The notes: generated from the sequence alone by a model not told the origin. A DNA stretch of 50,745 bases from Prevotella sp. (GCA_017619445.1 JAFZSI010000060.1:1-50745), one strand, 5' to 3'; positions 38,699-47,897 are shown, numbered from the stretch's first letter. Numbers and translations are program-made.

Positions 38699-41605
38699 AT
38701 GTTGAAACTGAAAACAATTATCACAGCAGGCTTACTGCTGCTCACCATTGGAGCACAAGCCAAGGACTACAAGTATCAGAGTGTGCAGGGAGATCTCCTG
38801 CAAACTCGCATCTACACACTTGACAACGGGCTGAAAGTCTATCTCTCCGTCAACAAGGAGAAGCCCCGCATCCAGACGTATATCGCCGTGAGAACGGGTA
38901 GCAAAAACGACCCTGCCGAAACCACTGGTCTTGCTCACTATCTGGAGCACCTGATGTTCAAGGGCACAAACAAGTTCGGCACTAACAACATACAGGCCGA
39001 AACTCCTTTCCTCAACGACATTGAACAGCGTTACGAGGCATACCGCAAACTGACCGACCCTGAGCAGCGCCGTCAGGCTTACCATGAGATTGATAGTATT
39101 TCGCAGCTGGCTGCCCAGTATTTCATTCCCAACGAGTACGACAAACTGATGGCCGCCATCGGCGCACAAGGCACCAACGCTTTTACTTCAAACGATGTGA
39201 CATGCTACACCGAAGACATTCCCTCAAACGAGATTGAGAACTGGGCAAAAATCCAATCCGACCGTTTCCAGAATATGGTCATCCGCGGATTCCACACTGA
39301 ATTGGAAGCTGTCTATGAGGAGTATAACATCTATCTCACCGACGATGGCGACAAGCTATGGAAAGCTCTTGGCGAGAAACTCACCCCCACTCACCCTTAC
39401 GGCACGCAGACCACCATCGGCACGCAGGAACACCTGAAGAATCCGAGCATCACCAATATCAAGAACTACTTCAAACATTGGTATGTGCCCAACAATGTGG
39501 CCATCTGCATGGCAGGCGACTTCGACCCCGACAAAACTATCGCAATTATTGACCAGTATTTCGGCGGTTGGAAACGTGGTGGCGATGTCAGCCAGCCCGT
39601 GTTCCCAGCACAGCGCAAGCTCACCGCACCGTCTGACACCACCGTCATTGGCCAACAGGCCGAGAACGTAGTTGTTGGATGGCTCGCAAAGAAAGCATCC
39701 GACTTACAGTGCGACACGCTCGATGTCATCAGCGACATGCTGAGCAACGGCAAAGCCGGTATCTTCGACCTCAACCTCAACCAAACCATGCGTGTGCAGG
39801 TAGCACAGGCAGGTATTCAGCCACAGCAAGACTATTCGGCTTTCTTACTGATTGGTATGCCGAAACCCGGACAGTCTTTACAGGAGGTGAAAGACCTGAT
39901 GATTGGTGAAATCAACACCTTGAAGAGCGGCAACTTCTCCGAAGACCTGCTGCCTTCGGTGGTCAACAACATGAAACTGCAGTACCAGCAGGCACTCGAC
40001 AACAACCAGTGGCGTGTGCGCCAGCACATGAACTCGTTCATCAATGGAGACTCTTGGGAGCAGCATGTGGGCAAGATGAACCGCGTGGCAGGCATGACCA
40101 AGCAGCAGATTGTTGATTTTGCCAACAGATTCTTCACCGATGGCTACGCAATAGTCTATAAGAAACAGGGTGTGGATACACTCCAGAAGAAAATTGACAA
40201 GCCCGCCATCACCGCCATTCCCACCAACCGCGACCAGGTGAGCCAGTTTGTAAAGGACATTCAGAATTCAAAGGTTGACCCCATTCAGCCCGTTTTTGTT
40301 GATTTCAGCAAAGACCTGACCGTTACAAAGACCAAGAAGAAACTTCCGCTCATCTACAAGCAAAACACTGAAAACGACCTGTTCACACTTGTGTTCCGCT
40401 ACGAGTTCGGCCATGAGGACGACAACCGTTACGACATTGCAAGCGGCTTGCTCAATTTCCTCGGAACCGACAAGATGAGTGCGGCTCAAATCAAACAGGA
40501 GTTCTACAAACTGGCCTGCAACTACAGCATTAACCCTGGGCCAGACGCACTGAATATTTCTCTTAGTGGACTCAGCGAGAACATGGCCGAAGCTCTGCAC
40601 CTGCTCGAAGACGTTCTCCACAACGTGAAGGCCGAGAAAGACGTTTATGACACCTTTGTTGACCTGACTTTGAAAGAGCGCGACGACGCGAAGAAAGACC
40701 AGCGTACCTGCTTCGATTATCTTTACTACTACGCCGTCTATGGCCCGCACAACATGCGCCGCGACGACATGACAGCAAAGCAACTGCGCGAGGCCGACCC
40801 GCAAGAGCTCATTAACCTTTTGGGCAATCTCTGCAACATGGAGCACACCGTGCTCTACTACGGTCCCATGAACGAAAAGGAACTCAACGACGTACTTACC
40901 AAGGAGCACAAGACTCCCAAGAAGTTGCAGCCAGTGCCCGAAGGAAAACCGTTTGAAATGACACAGACACCTACAACAGAAATCTTGCTCGCTCCCTACG
41001 ATGCCAAGAACATCTACATGCGCATGTATCACAATGAGGGCCGTCAGTTCAACGTCAACGAGACAGGCACCATCGGTGTGTTCAACGAGTACTACGGTGG
41101 TGGCATGAACGGCATTGTGTTCCAGGAACTGCGCGAGGCCCGCGGACTGGCCTACAACGCCTACGCCTACTATCAGCTTCCTTCAAAGAAAGAGCAGACC
41201 GAGAGCTACTTCACCCACATCATTTCGCAGAACGACAAGATGATGGATTGTGTGCGCCAGTTCCACGAAATCCTTGACAACATGCCTCAAAGCGAGGCTG
41301 CCTTCAAAATCGCTAAGGAAGGCGTAACCAAACAATTGGCAAGCCAGCGCACCACCAAGTTCGGTGTCATCAATGCTTGGCTCACGGCACAGCGCAGAGG
41401 ATTCGACTACGACCTCAACAAGAAAATCTATGAGCAACTGCCCAACGTGAAACTGAGCGACATCGTCAACTTCGAGAAGCAGAACATGGCCAAAAAGAGC
41501 TACCGCTACATTATCCTCGGCGATGAAAAGGAACTCGACATGAAGTCCCTTGAGAAGATTGGCCCCATCAAGCGGCTCACACTCGAAGAGGTCTTCGGCT
41601 ATTAA
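38699..41605 (+). CDS. M16 family (pitrilysin-like) zinc metalloprotease
   Basis: 968 residues with signal peptide (MLKLKTIITAGLLLLTIGAQA). Two M16 halves: the active N-terminal half has the inverted zinc motif HYLEH (HxxEH, about 80-84) in ETTGLAHYLEHLMFKGTNKFG and the third ligand Glu in ELEAVYEEYN (about 202-209); the inactive C-terminal half starts near 555 and has the Arg-Tyr type motif region REARGLAYNAYAYY (about 828-841). Periplasmic or surface peptidase probably degrading peptides. 36 bases after the DUF4954 gene, 36 before fumarase. Confidence 0.93.
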   Translation: MLKLKTIITAGLLLLTIGAQAKDYKYQSVQGDLLQTRIYTLDNGLKVYLSVNKEKPRIQTYIAVRTGSKNDPAETTGLAHYLEHLMFKGTNKFGTNNIQAETPFLNDIEQRYEAYRKLTDPEQRRQAYHEIDSISQLAAQYFIPNEYDKLMAAIGAQGTNAFTSNDVTCYTEDIPSNEIENWAKIQSDRFQNMVIRGFHTELEAVYEEYNIYLTDDGDKLWKALGEKLTPTHPYGTQTTIGTQEHLKNPSITNIKNYFKHWYVPNNVAICMAGDFDPDKTIAIIDQYFGGWKRGGDVSQPVFPAQRKLTAPSDTTVIGQQAENVVVGWLAKKASDLQCDTLDVISDMLSNGKAGIFDLNLNQTMRVQVAQAGIQPQQDYSAFLLIGMPKPGQSLQEVKDLMIGEINTLKSGNFSEDLLPSVVNNMKLQYQQALDNNQWRVRQHMNSFINGDSWEQHVGKMNRVAGMTKQQIVDFANRFFTDGYAIVYKKQGVDTLQKKIDKPAITAIPTNRDQVSQFVKDIQNSKVDPIQPVFVDFSKDLTVTKTKKKLPLIYKQNTENDLFTLVFRYEFGHEDDNRYDIASGLLNFLGTDKMSAAQIKQEFYKLACNYSINPGPDALNISLSGLSENMAEALHLLEDVLHNVKAEKDVYDTFVDLTLKERDDAKKDQRTCFDYLYYYAVYGPHNMRRDDMTAKQLREADPQELINLLGNLCNMEHTVLYYGPMNEKELNDVLTKEHKTPKKLQPVPEGKPFEMTQTPTTEILLAPYDAKNIYMRMYHNEGRQFNVNETGTIGVFNEYYGGGMNGIVFQELREARGLAYNAYAYYQLPSKKEQTESYFTHIISQNDKMMDCVRQFHEILDNMPQSEAAFKIAKEGVTKQLASQRTTKFGVINAWLTAQRRGFDYDLNKKIYEQLPNVKLSDIVNFEKQNMAKKSYRYIILGDEKELDMKSLEKIGPIKRLTLEEVFGY

Positions 41606-41641
41606 AACTCATCAACTAAAAATCTTATAAACTGAAACACT

Positions 41642-43288
41642 ATGGCTAAAACACCCGATTTTAAGTACGCCCCCATGTTCCAGCTGGGCGAGGACACCAC
41701 TGAGTATCGTCTGCTCACCAAGGAAGGCGTGACAACAACAGAATTCGAAGGCAAGGAAATCGTGAAAATCAGCCCCGAAGCCCTCACCTTGCTGGCCCAG
41801 GAGGCATTCCACGACTGCGAGTTCATGCTCCGACGCGAGCACAACCTGCAGGTGGCAAAGATTCTCACCGACCCTGAAGCATCGGAAAACGACAAGTACG
41901 TTGCCCTGCAGTTCCTCCGCAATGCCGAGGTGGCCTGCAAGGGCATACTGCCCTTCTGCCAGGACACTGGCACCGCCATCATCCACGGCGAAAAAGGCCA
42001 GCAAATCTGGACTGGATTTGAAGACGAGGAAGCCCTCTCACGGGGTGTCTTCAACACCTTCACACAAGAGAACCTGCGCTATTCGCAGAATGCTCCCCTG
42101 AACATGTACGACGAGGTGAACACCCGCTGCAACCTGCCCGCACAAATCGACATCGAGGCCGTGGAAGGTGCAGAGTACCGCTTCATCATGGTAGCCAAGG
42201 GCGGTGGCTCGGCCAATAAGACCTACTTCTACCCCATGACCAAGGCCACCATTCAGAACGAGAGCACCCTCATCCCCTTCCTCGTGGAGAAGATGAAGAG
42301 CCTCGGCACAGCAGCCTGCCCGCCCTACCACATCGCATTTGTCATCGGCGGCACATCGGCAGAGAAAAACCTGCTCACCGTGAAGCTCGCTTCTATCAAG
42401 TATTACGACTCGCTGCCCACCACAGGCGATGAGACAGGCCGTGCTTTCCGCGACGTTGACCTTGAACAGAAACTGCTGCTCGAAGCCCACCGCATCGGTC
42501 TCGGAGCACAGTTTGGCGGCAAACACATGGCACACGACATCCGCGTCGTCCGCCTGCCCCGCCACGGAGCCTCCTGCCCCATCGGCATGGGCGTCAGCTG
42601 CTCTGCCGACCGCAACATCAAGGCAAAAATCAACCGCGACGGTGTGTGGCTCGAAAAGATGGACAACAACCCGGCCGAACTCATTCCCGCTGAATACGCC
42701 AAGGCTGGCGAAGGTGCCAACCAGATTGTCATCGACCTCAACGAGGGCATCGACGCCGTTCGCCGTGAGCTCACCAAGTATCCCGTCAGCACCCGTGTCA
42801 ACCTCAAGGGCACCATCATCGTGGCCCGCGACATTGCCCACGCCAAGCTGAAAGCACGTCTGGATGCCGGTGAACCCATGCCACAATACTTCAAGGACTA
42901 TCCCGTGCTCTATGCCGGACCCGCCAAGACGCCCGAGGGCTATCCCTGCGGCTCCATGGGCCCCACCACGGCAAACCGTATGGACCCATACGTGGATGAG
43001 TTCCAGGACCATGGCGGTTCACTCGTCATGATTGCCAAGGGCAACCGCTCGCAAGTGGTCACCGACGCTTGTAAGAAGCACGGCGGATTCTATCTGGGCA
43101 GCATCGGAGGCGTGGCAGCCGTACTCTCGCAGTCGAGCATCAAGAGCATCGAGTGCGTAGAATATCCCGAGCTCGGCATGGAGGCCATCTGGAAAATCGA
43201 GGTCGAAGACTTCCCCGCCTTCATCCTCGTCGATGACAAGGGCAACGATTTCTTCAAGACCCTCAAGCCTTGGCCAGCAACCTGCTAA
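41642..43288 (+). CDS. fumB: Fumarate hydratase, class I (iron-sulfur)
   Basis: 548 residues, the size of E. coli FumA/FumB. Interconverts fumarate and malate with an oxygen-sensitive [4Fe-4S] cluster. The N-terminal alpha part includes [24 protein letters not shown] (first cluster Cys), [64 protein letters not shown]; the C-terminal beta part has the [30 protein letters not shown] signature and [10 protein letters not shown]. In Bacteroidales it works in the reductive branch to succinate and propionate. Last gene of the hflX run; terminator 40 bases later. Confidence 0.95.
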   Translation: MAKTPDFKYAPMFQLGEDTTEYRLLTKEGVTTTEFEGKEIVKISPEALTLLAQEAFHDCEFMLRREHNLQVAKILTDPEASENDKYVALQFLRNAEVACKGILPFCQDTGTAIIHGEKGQQIWTGFEDEEALSRGVFNTFTQENLRYSQNAPLNMYDEVNTRCNLPAQIDIEAVEGAEYRFIMVAKGGGSANKTYFYPMTKATIQNESTLIPFLVEKMKSLGTAACPPYHIAFVIGGTSAEKNLLTVKLASIKYYDSLPTTGDETGRAFRDVDLEQKLLLEAHRIGLGAQFGGKHMAHDIRVVRLPRHGASCPIGMGVSCSADRNIKAKINRDGVWLEKMDNNPAELIPAEYAKAGEGANQIVIDLNEGIDAVRRELTKYPVSTRVNLKGTIIVARDIAHAKLKARLDAGEPMPQYFKDYPVLYAGPAKTPEGYPCGSMGPTTANRMDPYVDEFQDHGGSLVMIAKGNRSQVVTDACKKHGGFYLGSIGGVAAVLSQSSIKSIECVEYPELGMEAIWKIEVEDFPAFILVDDKGNDFFKTLKPWPATC

Positions 43289-43327
43289 CCATCTGTGCTT
43301 AGCACGTCTGCAAGAGTCATATTTTGA

Positions 43328-43362
43328 AAGCGCCAGGAAATATTTTCCTGACGCTTTTTTGT
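43328..43362 (+). terminator. Terminator after fumarase
   Basis: AAGCGCCAGGAAA (43328-43340) pairs with TTTCCTGACGCTT (43344-43356) with one mismatch, followed by T-rich sequence. Confidence 0.88.
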
Positions 43363-43408
43363 GATTGCATTCTGCAAACCTCGCGTTCGCTATCAACTCT
43401 TTATTCCA

Positions 43409-43516
43409 ACATTTTCTAGATAATTTAGTTCCAAAGTGCCGGTTTACGGTTGTAAAGTGCCTGTTTATGATCCCAAAGTGCCATTTTATGATTTCAAAGT
43501 GGCGGCTCGTGAAAGC
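43409..43516. repeat. 21-bp period repeat array with TCTAGA module
   Basis: Begins with ATTTTCTAGATAATTT (43411-43426), then four units of exactly 21 bases starting at 43433, 43454, 43475 and 43496, each opening with AAAGTG and most continuing CC..TTTA(C/T)G. The best units contain the palindrome AAAGTG-C-CACTTT in other copies of the family (48946-49023). Confidence 0.85.
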
Positions 43517-43533
43517 AAAAAAACTCAAATAAA

Positions 43534-43565
43534 TTTGTATTCTCGCTCACTTATGCGTACTTTTG
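43534..43565 (+). promoter_or_regulatory. Upstream promoter P1 of the thiamine operon
   Basis: TTTG (43534-43537), 20 bases containing TCTCGCTCACTTATGCG, TACTTTTG (43558-43565). Confidence 0.7.
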
Positions 43566-43607
43566 ACTGTCGTCGAAGGTACTATCGTTCGGAAAATTGC
43601 AAATAAA

Positions 43608-43639
43608 TTTGCATTTTCGCTCACTTAATCGTACCTTTG
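43608..43639 (+). promoter_or_regulatory. Main promoter P2 of the thiamine operon
   Basis: TTTG (43608-43611), 20 bases containing TTCGCTCACTTAATCG, TACCTTTG (43632-43639). Transcription would start near 43646, ten bases before the riboswitch. The spacer of P1 and P2 is nearly the same sequence. Confidence 0.82.
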
Positions 43640-43655
43640 CAGCGGTTTACAGAAT

Positions 43656-43735
43656 GTAGGCTAAGGGGTGCCCGATGGTTCGGGCTGAGATTATACCCTC
43701 AAACCTGATCCGGGTAATGCCGGCGTAGGGATTTG
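43656..43735 (+). promoter_or_regulatory. TPP riboswitch (THI element)
   Basis: The conserved core is clear: AAGGGGTGCCCGATGG, GGGCTGAGATTATACCC, AACCTGATCCGGGTAATG and CCGGCGTAGGGA. Thiamine diphosphate binding is expected to turn down the downstream TonB receptor-pnuT-thiN genes. The expression platform is not obvious; repeats of the ATTGACAATT type follow, and the ATG is about 90 bases further. Confidence 0.95.
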
Positions 43736-43824
43736 ACAATTGATAATTGACGATTGACAATTTGAGATTCACAAGTTTTCTCTTTCCCCTTCATTAGCAA
43801 CAAAATGACAATTGAGAATTGAGA

Positions 43825-46224
43825 ATGAAGAAAATGAAAAGTTCAATGTTCAAAGTTCAATGTTCAAAGTTTTTTGCATTGGGCTGCATGATGGTTTTCG
43901 GCTGGCATCAGCAGGCTGTGGCACAAAGCAGCGACGTGGATTCGCTGCGCATGGAGCAGCTGCAGGAGGTTGTAGTTCAAGGCGTGCGTGTGCAGAAGGA
44001 TGCGCCGTTTGCCGTGACGAACGTCAACAAGGCCACGCTCAATGAGTTTTCGACGACTGGCCAGGAACTGCCGGTGTTGTTCGCCCGCACGCCTGGAGTG
44101 CTGATGTGGAGCGAGAACGGCGTGGGCACGGGAACGGTGTACATGCGCATCCGTGGCGGTGGCGACCCCCGCATCAACGTGACCTTAGACGGCGTTCCCT
44201 TGAATTCGCCCGAGGACCAGTGTGTGTTCTGGGCCAACATGAACAGCTACGGCTCTTTATTAGGCTCGGCGCAGGTGCAGCGCGGTGTAGGAACAACGAC
44301 CAACGGCGACGGCAACTTTGCCGGTGCGGTGGTGCTGCAGTCGAAGACACCATCCACTCTGCCTTCGGCTGAGGTGAGCGCCTTGTTTGGCAGCTACAAC
44401 ACCCTGAACGTAGGCGGTTCGTTCTCTACCGGCCTATTGTGGAACCACTTCATCTTCGACGGTGCCTACCACGAGACGCGTACCGACGGCTATGTGCATG
44501 GCACGGGTGGCCGCTCGGGCAGTTACTATGGCGGACTGAGCTGGGTGGCAGACAAAGTGATTGTCAGATACAAGAACTTTGGCAACTTCGAGAAAACCGG
44601 TCAGGCATGGAACGGCGTCACTGCCGGCGATAACGACATGAGTCTGATGGACGGCATCTACGGCACGCAGACGGGCATCAAGACCTACAAGGACATGTAC
44701 GAGCGCGGCTTGGGCAAATACAATTCGCTTTACGAAAGTCTTGCCTACAACGATGACGGTTCCTTTGCCCGCGATGCGCAGGGCAACTACACCACCAAGC
44801 GCTACGAATGGAGCGACGGCACATTCTGGGACAAGACCACCGACAACTTCTGGCAGAACCACAACCTGCTGACCGCCGTCATGGACTTGGGCGAGCACTG
44901 GAAGGCCACGGCCACCCTGCACTACACCCACGGCTACGGCTACTACAAGGAGTTCCGCCCGCAGAACAAACCAAAGAAATTCGGACTGGTGGCCGATGTC
45001 AAGAGAACTGACTTCGTGCGCAAAAAGGGACTGGACCAGGATGCCTACGGAGTAGTGGGCAACGTGAACTACACCAACGACCGATGGAACATTGTCGGCG
45101 GCGTGGCTGTGCAGAATTTCAGTGGCAACCACTTTGGCTACCTTACTTATATTGCCGACCCGAAGCTGAGCGCGGCTACGCTGAACAAAGGTGACTACAA
45201 ATACTATGACAGCGACGCCAAGAAGCTTGATGCCAGCGCCTATGTAAAGGCCAACTATCGTATGGACGACTACTGGAATGCTTTTGCCGACGTGCAGTTC
45301 CGTCATGTAGGCTACAAGACCGACGGCATCAACGACAAGTTCTACGAGGAAGGCGGGCGGTGGCTCAACCAACGGCTCGACATTGACGAGAAATACAATT
45401 TCCTGAACCCGAAAGTGGGTATGAGCTGGAGCAACGGTCCTCACCACGTCTATGCCTCGGCGGCCATGAGCCATCGCGAACCCCAACGCGACAATTTCAC
45501 CGACAACTACAAATATCCCTTCCCCAAGGCCGAGCGGCTGATAGACTATGAGATTGGCTACAACTACAGCACACGCAATGTGCGCCTGGGTGCAAACTTC
45601 TATTACATGGACTACACCGACCAATTTGTGCAGACGGGCGAGCTGAGCGAAATTGGCGAGGCGCTGACCACCAACATCAAGGACTCCTACCGCATGGGCG
45701 TGGAGCTGACTGCCGCATGGGACGTATGCCCGCTGCTGACACTTGAGGGCAATGCCGCGCTGAGCCAGAACAAACTGAAGGACTTCACCGAAATAGCCAG
45801 TGTGAACTGGGAAGAGAGCTTCCGCCCCATCCACTACGACGACTGCACTTTGGCTTTCTCGCCTTCGGCCATTCTCAACGGATTCATCGACTTCCACTGG
45901 AAGAAGTTTACTGCGGTTTGGCACACGAACTTCGTAAGCCGTCAGTATTTAGACAATACCGAGAACGCTGACCGCTCGCTGCCCTGCTACTCCGCATCCG
46001 ATGCCAGCGTCAGCTACACCATAAAAAGCTCAAAAACTTTTAAGGAGTGCATTCTCGGACTGAACTTCGGCAACATCTTCAACCGCCATTATGCCGCCAG
46101 CGGATGGGTGTATTCGAGCATTGTGGAAGACTATGGCCATCCCAACGACAACCGCTACTACCAGATTGGCTTCATTCCCATGGCAGGCTTCACGATGTCG
46201 GGAAGCGTAACGCTGAGATTCTGA
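43825..46224 (+). CDS. TonB-dependent outer-membrane receptor, probably for thiamine (omr1 type)
   Basis: 799 residues. Start at ATG 43825; an in-frame TTG lies two codons before. Signal region MKKMKSSMFKVQCSKFFALGCMMVFGWHQQAVAQ. Plug domain (about 40-170): LQEVVVQGVRVQKDAPFAVTNVNKATL, ARTPGVLMW, YMRIRGGGDPRINVTLDGVPLNSPED; then a 22-strand barrel with final strand GFTMSGSVTLRF. The TPP riboswitch in front, and pnuT and thiN behind, point to thiamine or a derivative as ligand; this arrangement is known as omr1-pnuT-thiN in Bacteroidetes. Oddly the first codons are formed by the repeat AAAGTTCAATGTTC, repeated twice, also found near the nitroreductase start and before tatD. Confidence 0.92.
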   Translation: MKKMKSSMFKVQCSKFFALGCMMVFGWHQQAVAQSSDVDSLRMEQLQEVVVQGVRVQKDAPFAVTNVNKATLNEFSTTGQELPVLFARTPGVLMWSENGVGTGTVYMRIRGGGDPRINVTLDGVPLNSPEDQCVFWANMNSYGSLLGSAQVQRGVGTTTNGDGNFAGAVVLQSKTPSTLPSAEVSALFGSYNTLNVGGSFSTGLLWNHFIFDGAYHETRTDGYVHGTGGRSGSYYGGLSWVADKVIVRYKNFGNFEKTGQAWNGVTAGDNDMSLMDGIYGTQTGIKTYKDMYERGLGKYNSLYESLAYNDDGSFARDAQGNYTTKRYEWSDGTFWDKTTDNFWQNHNLLTAVMDLGEHWKATATLHYTHGYGYYKEFRPQNKPKKFGLVADVKRTDFVRKKGLDQDAYGVVGNVNYTNDRWNIVGGVAVQNFSGNHFGYLTYIADPKLSAATLNKGDYKYYDSDAKKLDASAYVKANYRMDDYWNAFADVQFRHVGYKTDGINDKFYEEGGRWLNQRLDIDEKYNFLNPKVGMSWSNGPHHVYASAAMSHREPQRDNFTDNYKYPFPKAERLIDYEIGYNYSTRNVRLGANFYYMDYTDQFVQTGELSEIGEALTTNIKDSYRMGVELTAAWDVCPLLTLEGNAALSQNKLKDFTEIASVNWEESFRPIHYDDCTLAFSPSAILNGFIDFHWKKFTAVWHTNFVSRQYLDNTENADRSLPCYSASDASVSYTIKSSKTFKECILGLNFGNIFNRHYAASGWVYSSIVEDYGHPNDNRYYQIGFIPMAGFTMSGSVTLRF

Positions 46225-46277
46225 CGAAAGAGGAGAGAGGAAAGAGGAGAGAGGAAATTTACAATTTGACAATTTAC

Positions 46278-46312
46278 AATTTTTTCGCAGAGCTCAAGGA
46301 ACTCCAATTTCT
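46278..46312. repeat. Copy of the TTTTTTCGCAGAGCTCAAGG element
   Basis: Same sequence as 18697-18730, here between the TonB receptor and pnuT, followed by CAACACC-type short repeats up to 46370. It lies inside the operon transcript. Confidence 0.75.
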
Positions 46313-46379
46313 CATTTGTCCAATAACCAACACCAAACACCCAACACCAAACACCCAACACCTCAAACCTCAAAAGGAA

Positions 46380-46991
46380 ATGACTGATTTCATAGCAATT
46401 CACTGGCTCGACATACTGACAACGGTGCTCGGCCTGCTCTACATCTGGCTGGAGTACCGGGCAAGCATTGCCCTGTGGATTGTAGGCATAGTGATGCCGG
46501 CGCTCGACATCTGGCTCTACTGGCAGCACGGCCTTTATGGCGATGCGGGCATGGCAGCCTATTACACACTCGCAGCCGTCTATGGCTACACAGCATGGAA
46601 ATGGGGGAAGGGCGATAAAGAGGAGTTGCCCATCACCCACATGCCAATGAAGAAGTATCTGCCCGCTGCCGTGTTTTTCTTCGTTGCCTGGGCCGCCACC
46701 TATTATATATTAATAAGGTGGACCAACTCAACGGTTCCCCTACTCGACTCGTTTACCAACGCCCTGTCGTTTGTCGGCCTGTGGGCACTGGCCAAGAAAT
46801 ACCTCGAACAGTGGTTTTTCTGGATAGTGGTCGATGTGGTGTGCACGGTGCTCTACATCCAGAAAGGCATTCCCTTCAAAGCCTGTCTCTACGGCCTCTA
46901 TGTGGTGATTGCCGTCATGGGATGGATGAAATGGAAACGGATGATGAACGAACAAAAAACATCTGAAGCCGATGCTTTATCCGCTAATTGA
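46380..46991 (+). CDS. pnuT: PnuT-type thiamine transporter (PnuC family)
   Basis: 203 residues from ATG 46380 (the open frame upstream is repeat). Inner-membrane facilitator with about seven helices: DILTTVLGLLYIWLEYRASIALWIVGIVMPALDIWLYW, GMAAYYTLAAVYGYTAWKWG (the W-x-x-W region that binds the vitamin ring in PnuC relatives), YLPAAVFFFVAWAATYYIL, then FTNALSFVGLWALAKKYLEQWFFWIVVDVVCTVLYI, which is the family signature. PnuC homologues behind TPP riboswitches carry thiamine. It overlaps thiN by 20 bases; ThiN phosphorylates the imported vitamin and so traps it. Confidence 0.92.
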   Translation: MTDFIAIHWLDILTTVLGLLYIWLEYRASIALWIVGIVMPALDIWLYWQHGLYGDAGMAAYYTLAAVYGYTAWKWGKGDKEELPITHMPMKKYLPAAVFFFVAWAATYYILIRWTNSTVPLLDSFTNALSFVGLWALAKKYLEQWFFWIVVDVVCTVLYIQKGIPFKACLYGLYVVIAVMGWMKWKRMMNEQKTSEADALSAN

Positions 46992-47619
46992 CACCAACTA
47001 CAAACCCGATGCCGTTATCCTGGCCAACGGCGACTACCCCACGCACCCAATACCTGCGGGGGTGCTGCAACGTGCGCCCTACATCTGTTGTTGCGACGGA
47101 GCAGCCATGCAACTTGCTGCGCACGGGCTTCAGCCCGATGCCATCGTTGGCGACGGCGATTCGCTAAGCAATGAACAGAAGCAACGTTTCCAGCATATTC
47201 TGCACCTTGAAAGCGAGCAGGACGACAACGACCTGACTAAGGCAACGCGCCACTGCAAGGCTCTGGGATTCAACACCATTGCCTACCTCGGCGCAACAGG
47301 CAAGCGCGAGGACCATACACTGGGAAACATAAGCCTCATGGCTCGCTACATGGACGAAATGGGCATCAACGCCACCCTGTTTACCGACTACGGATGGTTT
47401 ACATCCGCAAAAGGGGAAGCACAATATGAGAGTTTTGAAGGTCAGCAGGTGAGCATCTTCAACCTCACATGCACCAAAATTGAGGCCGAAGGGCTGAAAT
47501 GGCAGCCCTACGCCTACCAGCAATGGTGGCAGGGCACACTAAACGAAGCGATGGGTTGCTCTTTCAGCCTTCACACAGACGGTTTATTCATGGTATTCCG
47601 TACCTACAACCGTAAATAA
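46972..47619 (+). CDS. thiN: Thiamine diphosphokinase
   Basis: 215 residues. Transfers diphosphate from ATP to thiamine, producing TPP, the ligand of the operon's riboswitch. DAVILANGDYPTHPIP, YICCCDGAAMQLAAHGLQPDAIVGDGDSLS (the conserved GDxDS) and QDDNDLTKATRHC (DxTDL-like) belong to the TPK catalytic domain (about 10-130); LGATGKREDHTLGNISL follows; the C-terminal beta domain (about 150-215) with FNLTCTKIEAEGLKWQ binds thiamine. Third and last gene of the operon. Confidence 0.94.
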   Translation: MLYPLIDTNYKPDAVILANGDYPTHPIPAGVLQRAPYICCCDGAAMQLAAHGLQPDAIVGDGDSLSNEQKQRFQHILHLESEQDDNDLTKATRHCKALGFNTIAYLGATGKREDHTLGNISLMARYMDEMGINATLFTDYGWFTSAKGEAQYESFEGQQVSIFNLTCTKIEAEGLKWQPYAYQQWWQGTLNEAMGCSFSLHTDGLFMVFRTYNRK

Positions 47620-47685
47620 ACGTTAAAATCAACTCGCGATTCGCATTTTTTTACACAAAAAACTTGTCAATTGAAAGATTATGAC

Positions 47686-47693
47686 TACTTTTG
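47686..47693 (+). promoter_or_regulatory. -7 box of the candidate small RNA
   Basis: TACTTTTG; CTTG (47663-47666) stands 19 bases upstream as a 3-of-4 match to the -33 box. Confidence 0.6.
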
Positions 47694-47698
47694 TGCGC

Positions 47699-47811
47699 AG
47701 CAAGGTAAGTTTTTATCTTACCTCTGCTCGCGAGAGTAGTTTTTTTCATAAAGTTAATTTAGTTTAATTAAAGTCTCGGCGCTGTATCTGTGAAGACACA
47801 GCGCTTTTTTG
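47699..47811 (+). ncRNA. Candidate structured small RNA, about 112 bases
   Basis: Starts from the promoter at 47663-47693. First hairpin: GCAG..GGTAAG (47697-47709) with CTTACC..CTGC (47717-47727). Then a T-rich single-stranded middle. It ends in an intrinsic terminator: GCGCTGT (47779-47785), mismatch, TCT-gtga-AGA, ACAGCGC (47798-47804), TTTTTT. No credible open frame. It stands between thiN and a convergent nitroreductase. The Bacteroidales-1/6S-like RNA is one possible identity, but I cannot confirm it by eye. Confidence 0.55.
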
Positions 47812-47865
47812 TGCGCACCTCCTTCCCTCCTTCCCTCCTTTTAAATTGTAAATTGTAAATTGTCA

Positions 47866-47897
47866 AATTGGAGTTCCTTGAGCTCCGCGAAAAAATG
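47866..47897. repeat. Inverse copy of the TTTTTTCGCAGAGCTCAAGG element
   Basis: GGAGTTCCTTGAGCTCCGCG AAAAAA, i.e. the reverse complement of the copies at 18697 and 46278 with one or two changes, adjacent to the stop of the nitroreductase gene. Confidence 0.7.

Noticed and set aside
43433-43516. 21-base repeats resembling a tiny CRISPR array
   Set aside because: Units abut without spacers, are imperfect, and no cas gene is present.
44434-45924. 496-codon frame antisense to the TonB receptor, and similar long antisense frames at 42038-43012 and 36920-37780
   Set aside because: They are shadows caused by codon bias of the strong sense genes; no family match and no start context.
46047-46379. 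Upstream extension of pnuT into the TonB receptor end
   Set aside because: Overlaps the receptor in another frame and then repeats; PnuT starts at MTDF.
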